From Gemmatimonadota bacterium (GTDB lineage: Bacteria; Latescibacterota; UBA2968), in NCBI GenBank assembly GCA_002714465.1, contig PAXL01000019.1, positions 191,082-251,483 of the forward strand: a stretch of DNA of 60,402 nucleotides, written 5' to 3'. This document shows, piece after piece, positions 43,192 to 52,392 of this stretch; the first letter of the stretch is position 1; every line of letters starts with the position of its first letter. The position numbers and the translations under genes are program-made. The notes under the pieces were generated by a model, which worked only from the letters and a program-made list of their open reading frames with translations, ran no database searches and had not been told where the DNA came from.

Positions 43192-43641
43192 TTAGTCTTC
43201 TACTTCAACGATGACTTCGATTTCGACGGTGATCCGACCGGGTAATGCACCCAGACCGACGGCCGAGCGGGCGTGTTTGCCCTTTTCTCCGAAAACTTCG
43301 ACAAAGAGGTCCGAGCACCCGTTGATGACTTTGGGGTGATCGGGGAACTCGGGGGCCGTGTTGACCATGCCGAGAACCTTGACGATGCGGCTGACCTTGT
43401 CGAGTGAGCCGAGTTCGTCCTTCATCACGGAGATCAGGACGAGACCGACCGTACGGGCGTGCTGGTATGCATCCTCGAGAGGGACCTCTGTGTCGACCTT
43501 GCCGACCGCGTCGGGTCCGGGTCCCTTTCCGCTGAGGTAGAGGAGGTTACCCGTCCGCACAGCGTGGACGTAGTTCCCGCCGGGAGAGGGGATCGGTGGG
43601 AGTTCGATACCAAGTTCTTTAATCTTTTGTTCTGCAGACAT
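43192..43641 (-). CDS. RidA family protein (YjgF/YER057c/UK114)
   Basis: 149 residues. Family words are PSPGGNYVHAVRTGNLLYLSG (18-38), GLVLISVMKDELGSLDKVSR, and KHARSAVGLGALPGRITVEIE near the C-terminus, where the conserved Arg for carboxylate binding lies in ARSAVG. RidA hydrolyses reactive 2-aminoacrylate-type enamines/imines formed by PLP enzymes. That fits its place directly after a class IV aminotransferase gene (17 bp gap). Homologues of this longer type may have narrower substrates. Confidence 0.92.
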   Translation of the reverse strand: MSAEQKIKELGIELPPIPSPGGNYVHAVRTGNLLYLSGKGPGPDAVGKVDTEVPLEDAYQHARTVGLVLISVMKDELGSLDKVSRIVKVLGMVNTAPEFPDHPKVINGCSDLFVEVFGEKGKHARSAVGLGALPGRITVEIEVIVEVED

Positions 43642-43658
43642 GTCGTTTCTCCTTGCTC

Positions 43659-44564
43659 TCAGAACGGTATGGTTTCGCCTTCGTTCGATGTGCGTTCGGC
43701 GTAGAGGTCGCGCAGTCTTTCAGTGACCTGCCCGGGTTCGCCAGTCCCGATGGTCCGGCCATCGACTTCGAGGACGGGTGACAGCTCGCCCATCGTCCCC
43801 GTTGTGAAGACTTCGTCGGCTGTGTGGATCTCCGACAGCGAAATATTGCGCTCGACCGTCTCGATGTCGTTCACCCTAGCTGTTTCGATCACGATACCGC
43901 GGGTGATACCGGGCAGACACGAGTCGGCGTGTGGTGTGAGAAGCCGTTCATGTTTGATGATAAATAGGTTGGTCGCATTCGTTTCGGACACAAAGCCGTG
44001 AATGTCGAGCATGATTGCGTCGTCAACGCCGGCGACATTCGCTTCGATCTTGGCGAGGATGTTGTTGATTAGGTTGTTGTGGTGGATCTTCGAATCGACG
44101 CATTGTGGCGGATTCCGTCGGATCGACGCTGTTATTAGACGGATGCCGGTCAAGGCGTAAATGGGCGCCTTCCATTCGGCCAGGACGATAAGACACGATC
44201 CATACTGGTTGAAGTGTGGGCTCATGCCTGATGTCACCTTCTTGCCGCGCGTGAGCGTCAGCCGAATGTGGCAATTGTCCCGCATGCCGTTAGCTTCGAG
44301 TGTTTCGAAGATCGCGTGCTTGATGTCTTCGCGGCTCGGGACGTCGACAAAAGCCATTGCTCTGGCGGAGTCGAACATCCTATCCAGGTGCGCGTCGAGC
44401 TGGAAGATCTTCCCGTCGTAGATGCGGAGGCCTTCCCAAACGGCGTCGCCGCCCTGCACGGAACTGTCGAATACCGACACCTTGGCCTGCTGTCTCGGGA
44501 GGAGTTCTCCGCCGACATGGATGAGGATCGATTCGTTTCTCGGATCTGGCAACGTCACACTCAT
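43659..44564 (-). CDS. Class IV PLP aminotransferase (branched-chain or D-amino acid type)
   Basis: 301 residues from ATG 44564, overlapping the sulfotransferase-like stop by 4 bp; the frame extends to 44621 but only as overlap. VFDSSVQGGDAVWEGLRIYD (31-50) is the IlvE-type N-terminal block. K159 in DSKIHHNNLINNIL is the PLP lysine. SETNATNLFIIK and GITRGIVIE complete the cofactor site, and FTTGTMGELSPV precedes the C-terminus. Could be IlvE, D-alanine aminotransferase or 4-amino-4-deoxychorismate lyase. Operon context (RidA, hydroxyacid dehydrogenase) favours an aminotransferase. Confidence 0.88.
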   Translation of the reverse strand: MSVTLPDPRNESILIHVGGELLPRQQAKVSVFDSSVQGGDAVWEGLRIYDGKIFQLDAHLDRMFDSARAMAFVDVPSREDIKHAIFETLEANGMRDNCHIRLTLTRGKKVTSGMSPHFNQYGSCLIVLAEWKAPIYALTGIRLITASIRRNPPQCVDSKIHHNNLINNILAKIEANVAGVDDAIMLDIHGFVSETNATNLFIIKHERLLTPHADSCLPGITRGIVIETARVNDIETVERNISLSEIHTADEVFTTGTMGELSPVLEVDGRTIGTGEPGQVTERLRDLYAERTSNEGETIPF

Positions 44565-45301
44565 GAAGCATCCTTTGTCTTGATCGCACGATCGAACAAC
44601 CTCTCGTAATGCGGTCGGCACTCGTCGAGCAACGGCAGCAATCGTTTAGGGAATGGGTCTGTCTTGGAGTAGTATGGCGAAAAACCTGAAGATTTCTGCA
44701 CGTTGTGATACCAGTGCTTCGCCCAGACGCCGTCTTCGGGGCGAGGCACTGGTTCCCACGCGAGCATCTCATCGTGATAGGGGATACCGATCTGGTCGCA
44801 CAATTCTCTGAGCGTGGCGGCCGGGTCCAGTAAAGTCTGCCGGGCATCCAGAACAGGTGGGTGCTGACCAATCGATCCGAGCTCGTTGAGAAGCTGTGTC
44901 TGCCGACCGAGACCCGTGTCTTTGAGAGACGGGTTGGGTAGCTGGTTGATCAGCGAGGGTAACATCTCGACCGGATCACGGATGAGGAGGACGTTTACGG
45001 TCTTCTCGAAGAATGATAGATCGAGATCGACCAGATGATGAGCCATCTGCTTCATGAACAGGACCGAGCTGTCACAGGGTCCTAGCACCACCTGCTGGAT
45101 CACACGGTCGCCGTCCTGATCCATCGCAGCCAGGACCTCATCGCGACCTGGATGGTCGGCCCCTGAGACGCGAAGGTAATGGGCGTAAAGCGGCTCATCG
45201 ATGACGGTCGTATCGGGCCTCTGGGCGAAGGAATACATCAGCGCCGTTGAGACGTTGCGCGGTCCCGACCAGAGGTTGATGCGAATGGTGTCCGTGTTCA
45301 T
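44561..45301 (-). CDS. Sulfotransferase-like P-loop protein
   Basis: 246 residues. The N-terminal IRINLWSGPRNVSTALMYSF (6-25) is a sulfotransferase-type 5'-phosphosulfate loop. The LLIRDPVEMLPSLI segment (about 106-119) matches the 3'-phosphate-binding RDP...S motif of PAPS-dependent enzymes. The C-terminal KTDPFPKRLLPLLDECRPHY is conserved in relatives. It could transfer sulfate from PAPS to a hydroxyl, or be a kinase-like relative. Translationally coupled both to the Gfo/Idh/MocA gene upstream and the aminotransferase downstream. Plant proteins fusing a similar P-loop domain to a class IV aminotransferase support a joint role. Confidence 0.72.
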   Translation of the reverse strand: MNTDTIRINLWSGPRNVSTALMYSFAQRPDTTVIDEPLYAHYLRVSGADHPGRDEVLAAMDQDGDRVIQQVVLGPCDSSVLFMKQMAHHLVDLDLSFFEKTVNVLLIRDPVEMLPSLINQLPNPSLKDTGLGRQTQLLNELGSIGQHPPVLDARQTLLDPAATLRELCDQIGIPYHDEMLAWEPVPRPEDGVWAKHWYHNVQKSSGFSPYYSKTDPFPKRLLPLLDECRPHYERLFDRAIKTKDAS

Positions 45302-46467
45302 CCGTTCGCGTTCAACTCCCGCATGATGGCGTGGTGGCTTTTGCCTTCTGCCCAGAGGTCGGCATACCGCTGCTCATCGATGTTATCACGTCTGAGGAAT
45401 CCGCGAATGTCGTAGCGTCCTTCGACACCGACGGGGAGCACCCCTTCTTCGAGCATCCGGTCGAGCGGATACGTTCGTTCCTCGAGCGGGAAGGTCACGC
45501 GTCTGTGTCGACGCGCCGACTCGTAGATTGCCATCATGATTTCGACAGTGATTCGGGCCTGCTTCCCTGATCCTCGGTGTTCCGGGCCTCCTTCCAGCCA
45601 AGCGATCAGTTCGGTTACCTGAGCGGCGTTGGTTTCGCCACCGATCGCCTGATGTCCATCGCCATCCTGAAGATCGATGTTTTTCCAGCCTTTCGTGTTG
45701 GTATTGAACAGCCGAATCCCCATCTCCTTGACCTCGATCATGCCCTCGGAGCCCTGGATCTGGAAAGAGCCTGCGGCCGCACCTTCACGCTCGAGGTCCG
45801 ACTCGATCAGCAGTTGAAGCCCGTTGTCGAAGTGAATCAATCCGATGCAGGCATCCTCGATCGCGACATCCCGCTCGTATCGATCCGTGTGACGCTCGAC
45901 GCTGCCCATCGCCCACACGGGATTCGGATCACCCAGTGAGAAGCGCGTCCCGTCGATCGAATGTGTACCCCAATTCGCAAGACCTTCGGCTACGCGGTTT
46001 CTCGCATACAGTGGCTTGCCGATGGCACCTTCGGAGATCAGCTCACGTGCGCGCTCCCATCCGGGTGTAAATCTTCGCTGGTGACCGATGACGAGCTTTG
46101 TGCCACCGGCCTCGCACGCATCGACCATTCGGTCTGCCTCGTCCATCCCGATGGCCATCGGCTTTTCGCAGATGACCCCTGGAACGCCTGCCTTTGCGGC
46201 CGCCACGGTCAGGTCGGGATGGAGAAGGTGCCACGTGCAGACGCTGACGATGTCAGGGGATTCGTGCTCGAGCATCTCTTCGATCGAGCCGTATGATTTC
46301 GGAATATCATACTCGCCGGTGTAGATCCTGCGCGCAGGCTCGGATGGGTCGACTGCCGCGATCACCTCAACGTTGTCGAGGCGGTTGTAGCCGTCCATGT
46401 GAGCGTGTCCGATACTGCCGCATCCAACGATCGCTACGGTGTAGGTCTTGCTCATTGGGTGCGTCAT
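45298..46467 (-). CDS. Gfo/Idh/MocA family oxidoreductase
   Basis: 389 residues. Rossmann motif VAIVGCGSIGHAHMDGY near residue 10, then ICEKPMAIGMDEADRMVDAC (the conserved EKP lysine, about residue 100) and GHQRRFTPGWERARELI. The C-terminal substrate domain includes IQGSEGMIEVKEMGIRLF. NAD(P)-dependent dehydrogenase of sugar- or inositol-like polyols. ATG 46467 has AAGGAGG eight bases upstream, so it is the operon's first start; ATG 46455 is less likely. Overlaps the sulfotransferase-like gene by 4 bp. An extra ~50-residue C-terminal tail (RRDNIDEQRYADLWAEGKSH) is unusual. Confidence 0.92.
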   Translation of the reverse strand: MTHPMSKTYTVAIVGCGSIGHAHMDGYNRLDNVEVIAAVDPSEPARRIYTGEYDIPKSYGSIEEMLEHESPDIVSVCTWHLLHPDLTVAAAKAGVPGVICEKPMAIGMDEADRMVDACEAGGTKLVIGHQRRFTPGWERARELISEGAIGKPLYARNRVAEGLANWGTHSIDGTRFSLGDPNPVWAMGSVERHTDRYERDVAIEDACIGLIHFDNGLQLLIESDLEREGAAAGSFQIQGSEGMIEVKEMGIRLFNTNTKGWKNIDLQDGDGHQAIGGETNAAQVTELIAWLEGGPEHRGSGKQARITVEIMMAIYESARRHRRVTFPLEERTYPLDRMLEEGVLPVGVEGRYDIRGFLRRDNIDEQRYADLWAEGKSHHAIMRELNANG

Positions 46468-46884
46468 CAGGGCCGCCCTCCTTTCGACAGTCTGTTGTTG
46501 ATATTATCGATCAAGTTCGGCACATCCAAGATGCCGTCCACGATGTATAGCGCGCCATTTGGTGTTTTCCTTTAGTTACTGTCGATGCCGATCGAGACCC
46601 AAGATACATTGACACAGTGCCGATCGACAGATCGAATGTGCTATTCTGATCTCTCTCGATGGATTCAGAGTCCCCAGATCACCGCCGGGATGACGACCTC
46701 GACAAGCCAGAGGTGCCGGATCCCACGTTTCCTGTCAGGGCCTTTATGATGTCCCCCAGTCAGCTGATTTTGCAGGAGAGGCAGCGCGGTTCGTGCGGTG
46801 CGAATCGGTACTTCTGAGGGGCGGTCTTGGACAATCGAGCAGGTCACAGGGAGACGCGCCTCAGGGTGAGCTGATACCAAGACG
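46468..46884. other. Operon leader/spacer, no gene seen
   Basis: 417 bp between two minus-strand operons. It carries the ribosome site AAGGAGG (minus strand) just before the Gfo/Idh/MocA start and presumably that operon's promoter. No hairpin with a U tract, no protein-like frame. Confidence 0.5.
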
Positions 46885-48012
46885 TCAATCGATTGACCAA
46901 TCGAGAAACCTGAGGAGGGATTCGGTCACGAGCTCCGGTTGCTCCTGCTGCACCCAGTGGCCAGCACCCTCGATCAGTTCCGCTCCAAGGAATTGTGTAC
47001 ACGTGGATGTCTGCATCGCTTCGAAGCTACCTGGCTTTTGGTAGGTGCCCCAGTCGTTCCGTCCCGCCAGGTATCGTGTCGGGATGTCGATCGTCCTTCC
47101 CGCGTATCCGGCTGTCTCGTCGGCTCCCACGCCGCCAGTAGTGCATCGGTACCACTGTAGACCGCCCTGGAATCCGTTCCGCTGATACTCTTTCGCGTAG
47201 ACAGCCAGCTGCTCGTTTCGGAGCCAGCGACAAGATGAAATCTGATCGTCGGAAGGCATCTCCTGGCATACGGTTTCGGCCATCCCCTTGTCCGCATCCA
47301 TCACGTAATAGCGCGGCATCCTAGCGATCACGTCCGCACGCCATGCTTCGAGCGGACAGGGACGGTTCTCCGGCCAGTCAGCGCTCTTATGATGGTAGTA
47401 GGCCCGAAGAAAGTCATGTACACCCTGTGGACAGTGCCACATATTGTCGTTTGCTTCACGCGTGCTGTAATACCACTGGTAGTGTTTCCGTGGTGGCGTC
47501 AGGGCGGCGAGGTCGTCGTGTATGGCCGGCCGTGATGGGTTTGCTGCCGGTTGGGATACACCACCGAAAGGGCTGCTCATCAGGACGACGCGTTCGAAGA
47601 GATCCTGCCGGGTGAGGGCGCACCAGGAGGCTATAGGGGATCCGAAGTCGTGGCCGACAAGGAGTTCGACGGAGCTGATTGAGAGTGCAGCCAGTAGACC
47701 GGTCACATCAGCGACCAGGTTGAGCATTCGGTAGGACGCAAGGTCGCCGTCGTATTCTGGATCCCAGCCGGTGGTCCTGCCGTATCCACGCTGATCCGGG
47801 GCGATCACGTGGTAGCCAGCTTCCGCGATCGGGAGCAGCTGGTGACGCCAGCTGTATGCAAGTTCGGGAAATCCGTGAAGGAAGAGCACGCACGGATCAG
47901 ATGGTTCGCCTGCTTCGAGCACGTGCATTCTCAGGCCGTTGGCGTTGTCAACGAATCGGGAACAGATTCCCGCAGCGAGAGTTGTCTGACCGTATGTGAC
48001 CTCGGTGTTCAC
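46885..48012 (-). CDS. Alpha/beta hydrolase, epoxide-hydrolase-like
   Basis: 375 residues. Oxyanion-hole motif FLHGFPELAYSWRHQL (H46-G-F-P), nucleophile elbow VGHDFGSP with D122, and C-terminal catalytic His in EGAGHWVQQEQPE. Asp as nucleophile with HGFPE indicates an epoxide hydrolase or haloalkane dehalogenase rather than an esterase. The enlarged cap (about 150-290) holds Tyr residues, among them MPRYYVMD, that could be the epoxide-opening tyrosines. Overlaps the FAH-family gene by 4 bp. Substrate unknown. Confidence 0.85.
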   Translation of the reverse strand: MNTEVTYGQTTLAAGICSRFVDNANGLRMHVLEAGEPSDPCVLFLHGFPELAYSWRHQLLPIAEAGYHVIAPDQRGYGRTTGWDPEYDGDLASYRMLNLVADVTGLLAALSISSVELLVGHDFGSPIASWCALTRQDLFERVVLMSSPFGGVSQPAANPSRPAIHDDLAALTPPRKHYQWYYSTREANDNMWHCPQGVHDFLRAYYHHKSADWPENRPCPLEAWRADVIARMPRYYVMDADKGMAETVCQEMPSDDQISSCRWLRNEQLAVYAKEYQRNGFQGGLQWYRCTTGGVGADETAGYAGRTIDIPTRYLAGRNDWGTYQKPGSFEAMQTSTCTQFLGAELIEGAGHWVQQEQPELVTESLLRFLDWSID

Positions 48013-48881
48013 TTTGCTGTCTTGAGATCGTTAACCGGGCAGATCAGAGACTCGAAGCCGTCGATGTGGCACTCGACGACATCATCCTGCACGATAGCGG
48101 CCGCGCCTGGTGTTCCGGTGGACAGAATGTCTCCGGGAAGCTGTGTCATGACCTGTGAGTGGAGCGAGACCAGATAGTCGGGTGGGTAGGTCATGTTGCG
48201 GACCTGGTTGCTCGACCGCGTCTCTCCGTTAACGATCGTGGACACGGTCAGAGACAGGACATCGTCGATCTCGTCAGGTGTGACCAGCTCAGGTCCGAAG
48301 ACGAAGAAAGAATCGAAACTCTTGCAGATCGTGAGGTAGCGAGGGTTTCGTCGCAGGATGTCCTCTGCCGTCATGTCGATGATGGTGGTAAAGCCCGCGA
48401 CTGCGCTGAGCCAGTCTTCTTCTGGTACATCCTTGCAGCGTTTGCCGAAGACGACTCCGAGCTCAGCTTCCGCCGTTGTTCTCTCAGACATCTTGGGGAT
48501 CTGGATCGTGTCACCGGGACCGATTATCGTGGTCGCCGGCTTGATGAAGCTCCCGGGCAATCCCTCGGGCACCTTCTCGTCCAGATCGCCCGCGTGCTCC
48601 TTATAGTTGAGACCGATTCCCCAGATCTTTGCCGGATCCCGATAGATTGGACCTATGGATGCTTCTGCGACCTCGACACCCTCGAGTTCGTCAAGTTTGT
48701 TCGAGTGATCGCTATGCCAGGCGGTCAACTCGCTCAGTCGCCCTGAATCGAGAAGCGGCTTTGTGGAGACCGGCCAGGTCTGTCCATAGACCGTGTTGAT
48801 CTGTTCCAAGGCGATGTAGCGATCGTCGTGTCGGATCGCTGTCAGCGAGGTCGGGCTTTCTTCGAGTGTCGCGAGTCTCAC
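48009..48881 (-). CDS. Fumarylacetoacetate hydrolase family protein
   Basis: 290 residues. IWGIGLNYKEHAGDLDEKVP (about 89-108), the metal-binding block TTAEAELGVVFGKRCKDV (Glu pair), IIDMTAEDILRRNPRYLTIC and the C-terminal SLHSQVMTQLPGDILSTGTP are classic for the FAH/HpcE superfamily. Mg-dependent C-C hydrolase, decarboxylase or isomerase acting on acylpyruvate-type compounds. Middle gene of a three-gene operon: nitrilase ends 9 bp before, alpha/beta hydrolase overlaps after. Confidence 0.92.
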   Translation of the reverse strand: MRLATLEESPTSLTAIRHDDRYIALEQINTVYGQTWPVSTKPLLDSGRLSELTAWHSDHSNKLDELEGVEVAEASIGPIYRDPAKIWGIGLNYKEHAGDLDEKVPEGLPGSFIKPATTIIGPGDTIQIPKMSERTTAEAELGVVFGKRCKDVPEEDWLSAVAGFTTIIDMTAEDILRRNPRYLTICKSFDSFFVFGPELVTPDEIDDVLSLTVSTIVNGETRSSNQVRNMTYPPDYLVSLHSQVMTQLPGDILSTGTPGAAAIVQDDVVECHIDGFESLICPVNDLKTAK

Positions 48882-48890
48882 GGGTGTCCT

Positions 48891-49655
48891 TTACTCTAGG
48901 TCGATGTCGAATGTGAACTGGTCTGCTTCGGTGGGGTTTGTGCGGATCATCCATCTGCCTTTGGGAGAGATCACGCCCGAAGGACAGGAGCAGGGCATTG
49001 TTTCGGGGTGAGCGCTGTCCACCACAACCGTCCAGACGCTTGCTTTCGATGTCCTAAGACGCAGGTTGGATTCGTGGAAGGGCCAGATGACATCCCTCGC
49101 CCAGTCGCTGCCGTTCCGCCCTCCGTTTACTGCCTGGAAGACGATCTGTGTTCCGAGGTTTGCGAGTTGGTGGAGAAGGTAGGGATCCGGAACAGGCGTG
49201 CACCCCGGGTTCGCCCAGAAATCGTTGCAGATCAGTCCACCGATCAGGGTTCCCTCCAAGGAGAAGGTCTGGAGGTCGGACGTCGCATAATCATTTATCT
49301 TGCCCCGGGGCTCGACTTCCATGGTTCCGCAACGTAGGATTTTGCTGTGGAAGCCGAGGTAGTCTCCGTCACGGCTGTAGAATCGAATTTGGTTGTAGCA
49401 CTGGCCGTCGTCTTCGACAAAGCACGTGCCAAGCGCAAGACCGACACGTGCATTGGCGGCCGCTGAGGTGACCGTCTTCAGGGCGGACCGTACGACAGAG
49501 GGGCCGAACTGCGGGGTGTAGCCGCTGAGCGAGCCTTCTGGAGTCAGGAGGATGTCGGCCTCATCTGAAGCGGCACGTTCGATCGCGTGGAGGATAGCCC
49601 CCAAATTACGCGATATGTCTCTTGTGACGTCAAGCTGCGCGCCGGATACTCTCAT
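48891..49655 (-). CDS. Carbon-nitrogen hydrolase (nitrilase superfamily)
   Basis: 254 residues. The catalytic triad is visible: E40 (LLTPEGSLSGY), K105 (GFHSKILRCG) and C143 (GGLICNDFW). These proteins hydrolyse amides, nitriles or N-carbamoyl compounds. No glutaminase or CN-specific signature can be assigned. First gene of the nitrilase-FAH-hydrolase operon and divergent from the GH78-like gene across a 160-bp promoter region. Confidence 0.9.
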   Translation of the reverse strand: MRVSGAQLDVTRDISRNLGAILHAIERAASDEADILLTPEGSLSGYTPQFGPSVVRSALKTVTSAAANARVGLALGTCFVEDDGQCYNQIRFYSRDGDYLGFHSKILRCGTMEVEPRGKINDYATSDLQTFSLEGTLIGGLICNDFWANPGCTPVPDPYLLHQLANLGTQIVFQAVNGGRNGSDWARDVIWPFHESNLRLRTSKASVWTVVVDSAHPETMPCSCPSGVISPKGRWMIRTNPTEADQFTFDIDLE

Positions 49656-49814
49656 CGTTTATCTCTCTCAATGGGTCTCAAGTAATGTCGTGACTTGGTC
49701 GGCGGCAACAGGGCTCACGACTCAAGCCTGCGTTTCTCGTTTCTCTGGACAGCATACCAACCGGACGTTTCCTTTGCAGCACGTGCTCCACAATCACCTG
49801 AACAGGACTGGAAG

Positions 49815-51971
49815 ATGAAAACCGCTCTACAACCTGACGGCCTTATGGTCGATCTGCTGAAGAACCCTGAGACCGCCATAGTAAGTAACAGCCGACCGAC
49901 CTTCAGCTGGGTCGTCAACGACTCGAAACCAAACGCCCACCAGGAGGCCTTTCAGATACTGGTCGCTTCATCATCGGAGAAGCTCGGCGCTGGAGAAGTG
50001 GATGTGTGGGACTCGGGAGAACCTGATCCCGGATCCGTATGGAAATCGGATAACCGATCGGTACACGTACCGTATGATGGGAACGATCTGGCCGAAGACA
50101 CGACATACCACTGGAAGGTCCGCACATGGAATGGCGTCGGGAACGTCAGTCCCTGGTCGGAATCCGAAACGTTCGTGACGGGTTCGTGGGCAAACGAGCA
50201 TACAACGGACTGCGCTCCACTTGCTGTAACTGAAGTGGCGCCTTGTGTGATGGTGGAAAAGGATATTGGTCACTGGTTTGTGGACTTCGGGAGGGCTGCC
50301 TTTGCGACAGTGGCTGTGACGATCGAGTCACCTGACGATCGAGAGATTCAGGTTGTGCTGGGCGAAGTGCCGGAAGGCAGGTATGGCATCAATCCAGACC
50401 CGGGTGGGAGTCGCCGATACCAGGTGATCAAGCTGCAGCTGCGCCCGGGGAAGCATCGTTATCAGGTCGAAATCCCTTCCGATCCACGAAATACGAAGGA
50501 CTTCGCGATTTGTATGCCCGAGGACCTCTTTGAGGTGTATCCGTTCCGCTACCTGGAGTTGATCGGTGTGCCCGGACAGCTGACGCGAGAGGCTGTGCAC
50601 CAATTGACCGTGCACTATCCATTCGATGATGACGCTGCCGCATTTACGTCATCGAGCAAGGTGCTGAATGATGTATGGGACCTCTGTCAGTACACGATGA
50701 AGGCGACCAGTTTCAGTGGCTACTATGTCGATGGAGATCGCGAACGGATTCCTTACGAGGCAGACGTATACATCAACCAGCTCGGTCACTACTGCTGCGA
50801 CCGCGAGTATGCGATGGGTCGCCGAACCCACGAGTATCTGATCACGACACCGACGTGGCCGACGGAGTGGATCCTGGATTCGGTGCTGATCGCCTGGAAC
50901 GATTATGTCTACACTGGGAACGAAGCGTCGATCCGACATTACTACGAGGATCTGAAGGCGAAGACACTGACGGCGATCGCACGTGAGGACGGTCTGATCA
51001 CGCTGAAAAACATGAACGACGAAGTGCTTGAGAGCATCCACTTCGCTGGGCGATCGGCCGAGCAGTTCAACAGGGGAATCGAAGACAATCCGGATTGGCC
51101 GCAGGCCGAACGTGACGGGTTTGATATGCGGCCCGTGAACGCGGAGACTAACGCCTTCCACTATCGGGCGGTAGTCCTGATGAGCCTGATCGCAGAAGCT
51201 CTCGGTGAGGACGAAGATCTTCTCTGGTATCGTGAGCGTGCACGACTGATTCGCGAGACCTTTGTCGCGAAGCTGGTCGATCCGGTGACCGGATTGGTGC
51301 TCGATGGCGAAGGGAGCACGCACAGCTCGCTACACGCGAATATGACGGCACTTGCCTTCGGGCTCGTCCCAGAGGCAAATCACGATGCCGTCGTGGATCA
51401 TCTCAAGTCGAAGGGTATGGCGTGCAGCGTGTATGGATCCCAGTTCTTGATGGAGGCTTTGTATGAAGCTGGAGAGGATGATTTCGCTCTGACACTGCTG
51501 ACATCGACATCTGAGCGATCCTGGGCGCATATGGTCTACGATGTGGGCACGACGATCGCTCTGGAAGCTTGGGACGATCGGTTCAAGCCGAATCAGGATT
51601 GGAACCACGCGTGGGGAGCGGCACCGGCGAGCATCATTCCGAGACACCTGATGGGGATCCGTCCCGAGTCACCCGGGTTCGAGACCATCGTGATTCAGCC
51701 GCAGCCTGGGGCGCTCGAGTGGGCGGAGTTGAAGACCCCGACGATCCGAGGGGGTGTGACGGTTCGGTTTAACCACGTCCCGCTGCAGATGTTCCATTTG
51801 GAGACTGAGACGCCACCGAATACGACATCGACGGTAGTACTACCGACTTTGGATTCGGACGATCCGGTTGTGACGGTGGATGGTCGGCGTGTCGCTGGCA
51901 GAGTTGACAGAAATGGTATCGTGGTCACGGGTATTGGGTCGGGGTGGCACGTGTTCGAGCGCTCTGTTTGA
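49815..51971 (+). CDS. GH78-like alpha-L-rhamnosidase family protein
   Basis: 718 residues from ATG 49815 (GGAAG just upstream; the frame is open to 49695). N-terminal fibronectin-like domain (RPTFSWVVNDSKPNAHQEAF, TYHWKVRTWNGVG) followed by beta-sandwich and an (alpha/alpha)6 barrel. GYYVDGDRERIPYEADVYIN (about residues 303-322) matches the catalytic DG(D/C)xRER...E region of GH78. The C-terminal beta domain contains MGIRPESPGFETIVIQPQPG. Removes rhamnose or related deoxysugars from glycosides. No signal peptide, so probably cytoplasmic and acting on imported oligosaccharides. Confidence 0.85.
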   Translation: MKTALQPDGLMVDLLKNPETAIVSNSRPTFSWVVNDSKPNAHQEAFQILVASSSEKLGAGEVDVWDSGEPDPGSVWKSDNRSVHVPYDGNDLAEDTTYHWKVRTWNGVGNVSPWSESETFVTGSWANEHTTDCAPLAVTEVAPCVMVEKDIGHWFVDFGRAAFATVAVTIESPDDREIQVVLGEVPEGRYGINPDPGGSRRYQVIKLQLRPGKHRYQVEIPSDPRNTKDFAICMPEDLFEVYPFRYLELIGVPGQLTREAVHQLTVHYPFDDDAAAFTSSSKVLNDVWDLCQYTMKATSFSGYYVDGDRERIPYEADVYINQLGHYCCDREYAMGRRTHEYLITTPTWPTEWILDSVLIAWNDYVYTGNEASIRHYYEDLKAKTLTAIAREDGLITLKNMNDEVLESIHFAGRSAEQFNRGIEDNPDWPQAERDGFDMRPVNAETNAFHYRAVVLMSLIAEALGEDEDLLWYRERARLIRETFVAKLVDPVTGLVLDGEGSTHSSLHANMTALAFGLVPEANHDAVVDHLKSKGMACSVYGSQFLMEALYEAGEDDFALTLLTSTSERSWAHMVYDVGTTIALEAWDDRFKPNQDWNHAWGAAPASIIPRHLMGIRPESPGFETIVIQPQPGALEWAELKTPTIRGGVTVRFNHVPLQMFHLETETPPNTTSTVVLPTLDSDDPVVTVDGRRVAGRVDRNGIVVTGIGSGWHVFERSV

Positions 51972-52392
51972 ATGCTTAAAGGCAGGCTACGAAAAACACT
52001 AAGGAGCACAAAAGGAAGGAGTAAGCTAAGGCAACTTTAAGATTGAAACCGTGTAAGTCAGGCCAGAACCGATTGAGGCGCTCGCTGTCGGCCCGTCTCA
52101 GGACGGCTCGACTTGGATTGAGGTGCTGCTTCTGAGATCAGTAATACCTATGCGAAATGTTGATATTCGCATCTCTTGAGCTGTGTCGGTTGCGCCCAAG
52201 CCACCGATTGAAGGGACAGAAACCGACGAGCTGTACACATTTTGTTCCTCAGTTGGCCGGACGGAGGCTGAACGACGTCCAGGCGCATTCGTCTGATAGC
52301 GACCTCCTCAGTCTGTTGGATAGCATCCCCGTGAAGTCGGGAAAATTTGCATCGGCTGACTTTCGAGATTCCCAGACGACTCTTCAGAGGGC
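51972..52392. other. Convergent spacer, no gene seen
   Basis: 421 bp between the 3' ends of the GH78-like and radical SAM genes. Forward frames lack ribosome sites and recognisable motifs. No clear terminator hairpin with a U tract was found for either gene. Confidence 0.5.
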
